A program made the translations under genes and the position numbers. Under the pieces are notes generated by a model. That model worked only from the letters and a program-made list of their open reading frames with translations, was not told the origin of the DNA and did not search any database. 6,093 nucleotides of DNA. Source: Ramlibacter sp. Its GTDB lineage: Bacteria > Pseudomonadota > Gammaproteobacteria > Burkholderiales > Burkholderiaceae_C. The stretch lies in the NCBI GenBank assembly GCA_025351615.1, contig JANXVP010000041.1:1-6093 (forward strand), in the 5' to 3' direction. The first letter of the stretch is position 1. Each line of letters opens with the position of its first letter. Positions 1 to 5,964 of this stretch are shown piece after piece.

Positions 1-1934
1 ACCGGAAGGTAATCGTCACGGACCCGCAGCGTGTCCCCCTGGCCCGGCAGCGTGTGGAGGTCCGCGAGATCGACGCTGCGGGATTCGACCACGCAAGCCA
101 GTGGCAGGACGTAGGTCTCGCCGCCGACAGCCACAGTCATCGCTTCCATGATGGCCAGCGTGAGGGGCACGCTGACCGTGACCCGCATGCCTTCGCCCGG
201 CGACGAGAACAGATCGATGGTGCCGCCCAGCGACTGGATGTTGCGCTTGACGACGTCCATTCCCACACCGCGGCCCGAGACCTCGGTCACTTCTTCAGCC
301 GTTGAAAATCCGGCTTCGAAGATGAGCTGCCAGACGTCTTGCGCAGTGGCGTCGGGCGCGACCACCATGCCGCGCTCGGCGGCGCGGGCACGAATGCGCT
401 CGGTGTCCAGGCCGCGGCCATCGTCGGTCACCTCGATCACGATGTTGCCGCCGCGCTGGCTGGCCCGCAGATTGATGACACCGAACTCGGGCTTGCCCGC
501 CGCGAGCCTGGCCTGCGGCGTCTCCATGCCGTGGTCGACCGCATTACGCACCAGATGTGTCAGCGGGTCGGAGATTTTCTCGATCAGCCCCCGGTCCAGC
601 TCCGTGCTTTCGCCTGACATACGGAGTTCAACCCGTTTGCCCAGCCGGCCGGAAAGCTCCCGCACCAGTCGCGGAAAACGCGAGAAGACATTCGAGATCG
701 GCAGCATCCGGATGGCAAGCACCGCTTCCTGCAGATTGCGGGTGTGGCGCGCCAGATCGGCCAGCCCGGTGTTGCCGCCGTAATGGCTGTTGGCACCTTC
801 CTCGGCGAGCGCTCCATGGCGCGCCAGCATGGCCTCGGTGATCACCAGCTCGCCCACCAGGTTGACAAGCAGGTCGACCTTCTCGGTAGCGACGCGGATA
901 AAGGTCAGATCGGATGCGGCCGACGGAAGTTCGGCGCCACGCCGGACGCCGTCTCCCGCTGCGACCTGTCCCGGCGCCTCAAGAACCTCGGCCGGAACAC
1001 GCAGCTGCCGATCCTTTTTCAACTCTTCGGGGGTGACGAACAGGTCGACCGGCTGTGACGTCTCGGCCGGGCGCACGGCAAGCGGGGCTGCAGATACGGG
1101 CACCGCGGCGTGGCCACCCAGACGGAACTTCGCCGGGTCAACGAAGAATTCATCGGATGCGTGGGCCGTGGCGACCGCCGCGGCGAGCACGCTGGCGGCC
1201 GTCTTTTCTGGCACGCGCACGATCGGTTCGACGTTGTCCGCGGGCGCATCGACCGGGGTGAGCCGGGTTTCGATAATGATCTGTTCAGGCGCCACCACCA
1301 GCGACAGCACGCTCTGCAGGTCCGCAGCGGCTCCTTGCAGGCTGACGTCGAAACTCACGCTGCCGCCGGGCCTGTTGTCGATCTCCGTGCGGGAGATGGC
1401 GCCCATTTCGCCCAGTCCCTGGAGCATTATGTCGAGTTCGGCCGCGTCGATCGCAACCGCCAGCGGCGCCAGCCGGACCTTGAAGTTTCGCGTGACCTGT
1501 CCTGCGACGGCGCCTGGCGCATCGGTCGAGGGCAGCGAGACCCGTTCCAGCATCATCGCCTCGACCTTGCTGCTGTCGGGCGCCTGGCTCAGCAGCCCGC
1601 GGTGATGCAAGGCCTGAGAACGGACAATATCCCCGGCCTTGAGCATGGCATCGATGTCGCCCTTGCCGATCGGGCGCTCGCCCTTGCGCAGCAGATCCAG
1701 CAGGTTTTCCTGCAGGTGCGTGAGGGCCGCCATGTCGGTGCATCCCAGCATTGCGGCACTCCCCTTGATGGAGTGCACCGCACGAAAGATCGCGTTCAGG
1801 TCGTCCGGATAGGGCGCATCCGTGTCCAGACGCAGCAGGATCGCCTCGACATTGGCGAGGTGCTCCTGGGTTTCCTCGAAGAAGATTTCCCGGAACGCAT
1901 CGGCGTCGGCAAGAGCGCTGGACAGCTGCGACAT
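1..1934 (-). CDS. cheA: CheA-type chemotaxis histidine kinase, partial (C-terminus outside window)
   Basis: Cytoplasmic histidine kinase that autophosphorylates on an HPt histidine and passes the phosphate to CheY-like receivers. The first 644 codons are present, with no stop before the window edge. Domains in order: HPt (about 1-115) with AVHSIKGSAAMLG, phospho-His H54; a P2-like segment (about 150-225); an Ala/Pro-rich linker (about 226-340); P3 dimerisation helices (about 341-440, KVDLLVNLVGELVITEAML); P4 ATPase (about 440-590) with N box LVRNAVDHG (N464), G1 box DDGRG (504-508), F box AGFSTA (541-546) and G2 box GRGVGMD (554-560); then the start of the CheW-like P5 domain (from about 596). 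All catalytic boxes look intact. The ATG at 1934 is supported by a GGAGG site and by the CheY-like gene ending 12 nt upstream. Only one HPt is seen. Whether a receiver follows P5 (hybrid CheA, as in ChpA or FrzE) cannot be told here. The cheA-type call is firm; the exact chemosensory class is not. Confidence 0.96.
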   Translation of the reverse strand, partial: MSQLSSALADADAFREIFFEETQEHLANVEAILLRLDTDAPYPDDLNAIFRAVHSIKGSAAMLGCTDMAALTHLQENLLDLLRKGERPIGKGDIDAMLKAGDIVRSQALHHRGLLSQAPDSSKVEAMMLERVSLPSTDAPGAVAGQVTRNFKVRLAPLAVAIDAAELDIMLQGLGEMGAISRTEIDNRPGGSVSFDVSLQGAAADLQSVLSLVVAPEQIIIETRLTPVDAPADNVEPIVRVPEKTAASVLAAAVATAHASDEFFVDPAKFRLGGHAAVPVSAAPLAVRPAETSQPVDLFVTPEELKKDRQLRVPAEVLEAPGQVAAGDGVRRGAELPSAASDLTFIRVATEKVDLLVNLVGELVITEAMLARHGALAEEGANSHYGGNTGLADLARHTRNLQEAVLAIRMLPISNVFSRFPRLVRELSGRLGKRVELRMSGESTELDRGLIEKISDPLTHLVRNAVDHGMETPQARLAAGKPEFGVINLRASQRGGNIVIEVTDDGRGLDTERIRARAAERGMVVAPDATAQDVWQLIFEAGFSTAEEVTEVSGRGVGMDVVKRNIQSLGGTIDLFSSPGEGMRVTVSVPLTLAIMEAMTVAVGGETYVLPLACVVESRSVDLADLHTLPGQGDTLRVRDDYLP

Positions 1935-1938
1935 GGAT

Positions 1939-1943
1939 CCTCC
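1939..1943 (-). promoter_or_regulatory. Ribosome binding site of cheA
   Basis: On the minus strand GGAGG lies 4 nt before the ATG at 1934, in the 12-nt gap after the stop of the CheY-like gene. It is the best Shine-Dalgarno match of the operon and fixes the cheA start. The four genes upstream have only weak sites, so cheA may be translated more independently than they are. Confidence 0.75.
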
Positions 1944-1946
1944 GGC

Positions 1947-2309
1947 CTAGATGAACTGACCGACAATTTCGAGCATGCGCTGCGGGTCGAAGGGCTTGGC
2001 CATCCAGCCGCTCGCGCCTGCATCCCTGCCTTTTTGCTTCAGCTCGGGGTTGACCTCGGTCGACAGCACGATCAGCGCAACCGGGTCGTAATTCGGGAGG
2101 CAGCGCAGTTCGCGAACCAGCGTCACTCCGTCCATGCGCGGCATGTTGTGGTCGGTCACCACCAGGTCGAAGACGCGTTCGCGCGCCAGCTCCAGCGCCT
2201 CGACGCCATCCCCGGCCTCGGACACTTCGTAGCCGGCTCCCTGCAACACCGCGGCGACCATCTTGCGCATCGAGCGCGTGTCGTCCACAACGAGAATTGA
2301 TTTCTTCAT
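1947..2309 (-). CDS. cheY: CheY-like single-domain response regulator
   Basis: A 120-residue stand-alone receiver domain, likely a phosphate acceptor from the CheA encoded just downstream. It begins MKKSILVVDDTRSMRK. Acid pair D9/D10, phospho-acceptor D53 (in VVTDHNMPRMDG), switch residue S83/T84 (VLST) and conserved K105 (AKPF) are all present, so it should be phosphorylatable. No output domain follows; it ends at EIVGQFI, the normal end of helix 5. The frame extends upstream to 2396, but those 29 residues lie inside the preceding gene and do not resemble a receiver. The ATG at 2309 fits the family length and lies 4 nt after the preceding stop. The weak AGGTAA before it overlaps that stop codon, suggesting translational coupling. 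Position next to cheA supports a chemotaxis role. By sequence alone it could equally be a PilH- or PilG-like receiver of a type IV pilus pathway, so the symbol is by context. Confidence 0.93.
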   Translation of the reverse strand: MKKSILVVDDTRSMRKMVAAVLQGAGYEVSEAGDGVEALELARERVFDLVVTDHNMPRMDGVTLVRELRCLPNYDPVALIVLSTEVNPELKQKGRDAGASGWMAKPFDPQRMLEIVGQFI

Positions 2310-2313
2310 GGTC

Positions 2314-3234
2314 TTACCTGCTTTTGGTCTTGTTTTCGCGCTTGCGGGTGCTCGGGATGAATTGGGCAATCGTTTCCAGCAACCGGTCTTCGTCAAGCGG
2401 TTTGGTCAGATATTCGTCGCAGCCGGCAAGCGAGCCGCGCAACTTGTCGAAGGGCGAACTGCGGCTGGTCAGCATCACGACTGCGGTTTTCTTGATCGCC
2501 TGCTTGTTCGACTTGATCATCTTGCAGACCTGGTAGCCGTCGATCCCGGGCAATACCACGTCGAGAAAGACGCACGCGTACTCACGCGACCCCGTGAGGC
2601 CGACGGCTTCTTCGCCGGTCTCGGCATAGTCGACTTCGAAGCCGAATGGCGCTAGCTTGGCCTTCATGAACATCCGCACCGTCGCGTTGTCGTCCACCAC
2701 CAGCACCGTGTCGCCCAGTGCCCGCCGGCGGGTCGACTGCTCAGGAGCCGATGGTCCCGCCGCCGGTGGCCGCATGCCGCCTGGACTGCTGCGCCCCAGC
2801 GCGCTCCCGGCATTGCTGCGTCCCAGCGCGCTTGAGACATTGCTGCGTCCCAGCGGCAGCGTACTGTCTTCGATCTGGTGGACCGCCTTGGCGGCGCCTG
2901 CGGCGGTCTCGGCGGCGAGCGCCGTCGCTTCCAGCGCCTGCAACAGGCGAGCCCATTGCACCGGGCGCGCCAGCACCGTCTGGCCGCCGGCGGGCTGCGC
3001 CGTTCCCACCAGCACCGCCGGCAGCGTGGCGAGCTTGCTCAAGGCGCAAAATTCCTTCATCGCCTCGGCGTTGTCGGTGTCCACGAGGTAAAGGTCCGCC
3101 GGATTGCCGCCCGCGGTCGGGTCATATTGGGCAAACCCGGGATCGCGGCGCGCGGCCAGCGCGAAAATGCTGGCCAGCATGGAGCGCTCGACCGGGTTGA
3201 ACCCGATGACGTCCACCAGAAAATGTTCGTTCAT
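2314..3234 (-). CDS. Response regulator with degenerate N-terminal receiver-like half and canonical C-terminal receiver
   Basis: A 306-residue cytoplasmic protein. The C-terminal half (about 174-293) is a full receiver: GDTVLVVDDNATVR with acid pair D181/D182, phospho-acceptor D225 (FLDVVLPGIDGY), T256 (MLTS) and K278 (TKPL). A basic tail (STRKRENKTKSR) follows. The N-terminal 105 residues show receiver-like spacing: a beta1-like HFLVDVIGFNP without the acid pair, DLYLVDTDNAEAM with D52 in the beta3 position, LPAVLVGT, and ARP (R90) where KP is normal. It is probably a pseudo-receiver; this is my inference. The middle (about 106-173) is a low-complexity Ala/Gly/Ser linker with three 9-residue LGRS repeats. 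No DNA-binding, GGDEF or other output domain is present, so it probably acts by protein-protein contact. Start is uncertain: the ATG at 3234 lies 2 nt after the kinase stop, but in-frame GTG codons at 3249 and 3240 would overlap the kinase gene; the one at 3240 has AGGTG 7 nt upstream. Likely a second CheA target. Confidence 0.9.
   Translation of the reverse strand: MNEHFLVDVIGFNPVERSMLASIFALAARRDPGFAQYDPTAGGNPADLYLVDTDNAEAMKEFCALSKLATLPAVLVGTAQPAGGQTVLARPVQWARLLQALEATALAAETAAGAAKAVHQIEDSTLPLGRSNVSSALGRSNAGSALGRSSPGGMRPPAAGPSAPEQSTRRRALGDTVLVVDDNATVRMFMKAKLAPFGFEVDYAETGEEAVGLTGSREYACVFLDVVLPGIDGYQVCKMIKSNKQAIKKTAVVMLTSRSSPFDKLRGSLAGCDEYLTKPLDEDRLLETIAQFIPSTRKRENKTKSR
2787..2867 (-). repeat. 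Three tandem 27-nt repeats encoding 9-residue LGRS units
   Basis: On the plus strand tgctgcgYcccagc starts at 2787, 2814 and 2841, an exact 27-nt period. The first two units share 19 nt; the third diverges after the core. On the coding strand they give LGRSNVSSA, LGRSNAGSA and LGRSSPGGM (residues about 128-154 of the response regulator). The period is a multiple of three, so copy-number change would lengthen the linker without a frameshift. Confidence 0.85.
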
Positions 3235-3236
3235 GC

Positions 3237-4184
3237 TCACGTTTGACACCTGCTTTCTGTCGCGGCTGGGGGCGCAGAACGAAGAGCACCCGCATCCCGC
3301 ATGTGATCGATCTGCTCCAGCAGCGCCTGTCCGTCGGGCAGCCGCCTGCGCACCTGTTTTTCCAGCATCAGGTCGACCAATGGCTGAAAGCGGACCAGGT
3401 CTGCCGGTAAGCTCGGCACCGGCGCCATCAGATGCTGACAGAACACTTCCATCAGCGTTTGGCCCGGAAACGGTGGTTTACCACACAGCATTTCATACAG
3501 GACGACGCCCAGGCTGTAGACGTCGGCCGCCGCCTGGACCACCCCGCCCTGCGCAAGTTCGGGCGAGGCATAGCAGGGGGTGCCGGCAACCAGGCCGGCG
3601 GATGCGGTCGGCGGGATGGAACCCAGCCGGCGTGCCAGGCCGAAATCGGCAAGCACCAGGTCACCGGAGTAGCGCAGCAGCAGGTTAGCGGGCTTGACGT
3701 CGCAATGCGCGAAGCCCTGGCGATGAAGCTCGGCCAGGGCAACGGCCGCCTGCCGCAGCAGCGCCATCGACTCCGCTGCCGTCAGACCACAGCGGATCAG
3801 CTGGCCCAGATGACCGCCACCGAGATATTCCATGGCGATGAACGCGTGCTCGGCGCCGACCAACTGGTCGACGACCCGGATGACATGCGCGTTGCGGATG
3901 GCAGCCGGAATGGCGAACTCCTGCACGAAAGCCGCCGTCCGCGCAGGGCTGTCCATGTGGCCGCGACGCAGCACCTTCAGGACGACCTTGCCGCCGCGCG
4001 ACATATCCTGCGCCAGATAAGCGACCGCCATGCGGCCTTCGCCCACCCTGCGCGTGACCCGGTAGCCGGCGATGCGGGGCAGCGGCTCGAGCCCGCCATC
4101 CTGTGGCCTGGCGAATGCGCGCGCCCAACGGGGATGGCGGATGCTCAGATGCTGCGCAAATGGAAATGGGCCGGAAGGTGTCAT
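3237..4184 (-). CDS. Hanks-type (eukaryotic-like) Ser/Thr protein kinase, non-RD
   Basis: A 315-residue protein kinase expected to transfer ATP phosphate to Ser/Thr of protein partners in the cytoplasm; no membrane segment or PASTA repeats are seen. The kinase domain spans about 41-295. Motifs: Gly-loop VGEGRMAVAY (48-57; Ala where the third Gly usually sits), ATP-binding K70 (VVLKVL), helix-C E89 (FVQEF), catalytic loop HCDVKPANLL with D162, K164 and N167, DFG 180-182, GTPCYASPE (201-209) and D221 (DVYSLGV). Arg of the HRD motif is Cys161, making this a non-RD kinase that should not depend on activation-loop phosphorylation in the usual way. Residues 1-40 are not recognised. A TTG at 4190 would overlap the upstream kinase stop, but the ATG at 4184 lies 2 nt after that stop (TGA-AC-ATG) and is preferred; no good ribosome site is seen, so coupling is likely. 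It resembles the upstream kinase in many blocks (QEF, IAMEY, YSLGV, YEML), suggesting an old duplication. Substrates are unknown; the adjacent receivers are obvious candidates. Confidence 0.93.
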   Translation of the reverse strand: MTPSGPFPFAQHLSIRHPRWARAFARPQDGGLEPLPRIAGYRVTRRVGEGRMAVAYLAQDMSRGGKVVLKVLRRGHMDSPARTAAFVQEFAIPAAIRNAHVIRVVDQLVGAEHAFIAMEYLGGGHLGQLIRCGLTAAESMALLRQAAVALAELHRQGFAHCDVKPANLLLRYSGDLVLADFGLARRLGSIPPTASAGLVAGTPCYASPELAQGGVVQAAADVYSLGVVLYEMLCGKPPFPGQTLMEVFCQHLMAPVPSLPADLVRFQPLVDLMLEKQVRRRLPDGQALLEQIDHMRDAGALRSAPPAATESRCQT

Positions 4185-4186
4185 GT

Positions 4187-5815
4187 TCAAAGCCCGCGCC
4201 CGGTCAGGTCATCCAGCAGCTCTTGCGCTGACGCATAGCGCTGTTCGCGCTGCTTGGCCATCATCCGCTGCAACACCGGCTGCAGGTGCGCGTGCGACGC
4301 GGGCAGCACCGGCACCGGATCGTGAATGTGCATGTTCAGCAAGTCGTGCGCAGTTGCAGCGTGGTAGGGCTTGCGGCCCGTCAGCATCTCGTACGTCAGC
4401 ACGCCCAGGCTGTACAGGTCGCACCGGGCGTCCACTGGCTGGCCCAGCGCCTGCTCCGGGCTGAGATAGTACGGGGTGCCGACGATATCGCCGTCGCCGG
4501 TGTCGGTAATCAGCATCGACACCTGCTTGGCGACGCCGAAGTCGGCCAGGGCCAGGCTGCCGTTCTGTCGCAGCATCAGGTTGTCGGGCTTGAGGTCACG
4601 GTGCACGATTCCGACGCGGTGGATCGCACCCAGGCCAGCTGCGGTCTGCTTGAGGTAGCCGATCGCGGTGCTCGCGTCGACCGGTTTTCGCAGGCGCGCG
4701 GCGAGATCGCCGCAGGGGAAATATTCCATCGCGATATACGCATGGCCGAGGGAGAAGTCCTGGCGGAAGATGCGCGCCACATTCGGATGGCTCACCTGCT
4801 CCAGCAAGGCGAACTCCTGGATGAAACGCTGCAATCCGTCGGCCTCGCCGGCCTTGTCCAGGCGCATCACCTTGAGAACCTGGGGCGGCCCCCCATCGCC
4901 AGCATCTGCAAGAAAGATCGAGGCCATGCCGCCTTCGCCGATCTTGCGCAGCACCCGGTAACCTTCGACCAGCAGATGGCCGCCAGTCTGCATCGCGGCG
5001 GCGGAACCGCCTGCGGCATTGCTGCCGGCCGAACGCTTGCGCCACTGCTGATTCACCGCGATCGCTTCCCGCAGCAGTTCGAACATCCGCGGCGGCGTGC
5101 TCGAACCTTTGCGCGGAGCCAGGCCTGTGATCTCCACGATGTCGATGAACGATTCGTCGGGCAAGCCGAGCGAGCCGATCCGGCCCTTTTCGGCCCGGCC
5201 GCCCGCGGCCAGGTTGGTGGCGGCGGATGTGGCGATGCTCCAGTGCAGGTCTGTTGCCGTGACTTCCAGGAGGCGTGCAAATTCGACCGCCTCGCCGACC
5301 GCATGCACCATTCCCTTGCTGCTGCTCGTCCGCGGCGCCACGTCGGCGGCGCCCAGGTGAACCCCCACAGCGAGTGTCAGTGGAGGCAGGTCACCCATGC
5401 CAGGCTGGGCAGCAACCCGCCTGGCGAGTTCCACCACTTCGTGGACGGCGACGATTGCAGCGTGCAGGCCGCGCTGTGCATGATCGGGCCGGATGGCATC
5501 CGGCGCGTTCGAGAACACCGCCAGGATCGAATCGGGACGCCGCTGGGCGATTTCGCCGCCCAGCTTGGCGACAGCATCGGAGAGAATCTGCCGCACCTCG
5601 TTGACGAAAGAAGTCAGCTCGATGCCGGACATGACGCGGCATGCCTGGGAAAAATTGTGCAGCCGGGCGTAGACGAAGGTGGCGACGGTCTGGGTCGGCC
5701 ACAGGCTGGTCCGGCTTTCGGCCGCCTCCATGATGGAAGGACCGAACTCCGACACCAGCGGCGCCGCCTCGGTGGGGATGAATTCTTCGGACGTCGCTGC
5801 ATGTTCGCTAAGCAT
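4187..5815 (-). CDS. Fusion of a degenerate class III nucleotide-cyclase-like domain and a Ser/Thr protein kinase
   Basis: A 542-residue, apparently soluble protein and first gene of the operon. Residues about 42-205 follow the class III adenylate/guanylate cyclase fold pattern: TVATFVYARLHNFS, KLGGEIAQRRPDSILAVFSN, AVGVHLGAADVAP and VGEAVEFARLLE. The first metal-binding Asp is replaced (R51), D95 of the second site remains, and the transition-state Asn/Arg positions are E178 and L182, so cyclase activity is unlikely. A linker (about 235-280) leads to a kinase domain (about 285-540): Gly-loop IGEGGMASIF (292-301), K315, helix-C E334, intact HRDLKPDN (405-412), DFG (425-427), GTPYYLSPE (446-454) and D467. 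All catalytic residues are present, so it should be an active RD kinase. No transmembrane helix or PASTA repeats are seen. The ATG at 5815 is the only start before an upstream in-frame stop, and it lacks a clear ribosome site. The cyclase-like part may bind a nucleotide or dimerise to control the kinase; this is inference. Confidence 0.94.
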   Translation of the reverse strand: MLSEHAATSEEFIPTEAAPLVSEFGPSIMEAAESRTSLWPTQTVATFVYARLHNFSQACRVMSGIELTSFVNEVRQILSDAVAKLGGEIAQRRPDSILAVFSNAPDAIRPDHAQRGLHAAIVAVHEVVELARRVAAQPGMGDLPPLTLAVGVHLGAADVAPRTSSSKGMVHAVGEAVEFARLLEVTATDLHWSIATSAATNLAAGGRAEKGRIGSLGLPDESFIDIVEITGLAPRKGSSTPPRMFELLREAIAVNQQWRKRSAGSNAAGGSAAAMQTGGHLLVEGYRVLRKIGEGGMASIFLADAGDGGPPQVLKVMRLDKAGEADGLQRFIQEFALLEQVSHPNVARIFRQDFSLGHAYIAMEYFPCGDLAARLRKPVDASTAIGYLKQTAAGLGAIHRVGIVHRDLKPDNLMLRQNGSLALADFGVAKQVSMLITDTGDGDIVGTPYYLSPEQALGQPVDARCDLYSLGVLTYEMLTGRKPYHAATAHDLLNMHIHDPVPVLPASHAHLQPVLQRMMAKQREQRYASAQELLDDLTGRGL

Positions 5816-5821
5816 GTGGTC

Positions 5822-5850
5822 ACGATACCCAAAAAAGCATTTAGTAACAA
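5822..5850 (-). promoter_or_regulatory. Possible sigma-70 promoter of the kinase-cheA operon
   Basis: On the minus strand TTGTTA (5850-5845, 4 of 6 to consensus) and TATCGT (5827-5822, 4 of 6) are separated by exactly 17 nt. They lie in the only spacer upstream of the operon and just after a terminator, so a promoter is expected here. Transcription would begin about at the ATG at 5815, implying a leaderless message. The match is modest, and other AT-rich sites in the spacer could serve instead. Confidence 0.35.
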
Positions 5851-5922
5851 GTGGTTTCCGATAGTTTCATTTACAGACGGTCCAGGTGTGTAAGAAAAGT
5901 CACGAATGCGCACCCGGAAACG

Positions 5923-5950
5923 GAAAAAGCCGCCCGAAGGCGGCTTTTTC
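5923..5950 (-). terminator. Rho-independent terminator of the Ala-rich gene
   Basis: A perfect 12-bp inverted repeat with a 4-nt loop. On the minus strand the RNA reads gaaaaagccgcc, loop UUCG, ggcggcuuuuuc: a GC core, a cUUCGg tetraloop (unusually stable) and a U tract. It begins 14 nt past the stop codon of the Ala-rich gene and separates that gene from the kinase operon. The A tract on the other arm makes it symmetrical, so it could also stop plus-strand transcription. Confidence 0.93.
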
Positions 5951-5964
5951 AGAGGCCTGAAGAA

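Noticed and set aside
148..1605. Plus-strand frames of 211 and 271 codons opposite cheA
   Set aside because: Ser/Arg/Pro-rich, low-information translation; the opposite strand carries intact HPt and ATPase boxes of CheA.
1110..2300. Plus-strand open frame of 396 codons across cheA and the CheY-like gene
   Set aside because: It spans the boundary of two well-supported minus-strand genes and has no domain pattern; it is a composition shadow.
2310..2396. 29-residue N-terminal extension of the CheY-like protein
   Set aside because: The extension lies inside the preceding response-regulator gene, does not resemble receiver sequence, and the ATG at 2309 gives the usual CheY length.
5845..5864. 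Plus-strand CCGATAGT resembling a sigma-28 (flagellar) -10 element
   Set aside because: No TAAA -35 element at the proper distance, and it points away from the operon toward the terminator and antisense to the Ala-rich gene.
4286..5893. Long plus-strand open frame of 535 codons antisense to the cyclase-like/kinase gene
   Set aside because: The minus-strand frame has complete kinase motifs in order; the plus frame is rich in Arg/His/Gln/Ala without recognisable domains, as expected of an antisense shadow in GC-rich DNA.
5819..5905. Direct repeat GTCACGA at 5819-5825 and 5899-5905 as a possible operator pair
   Set aside because: Seven bases at 80-nt distance is weak evidence, with no dyad symmetry; it may be chance.
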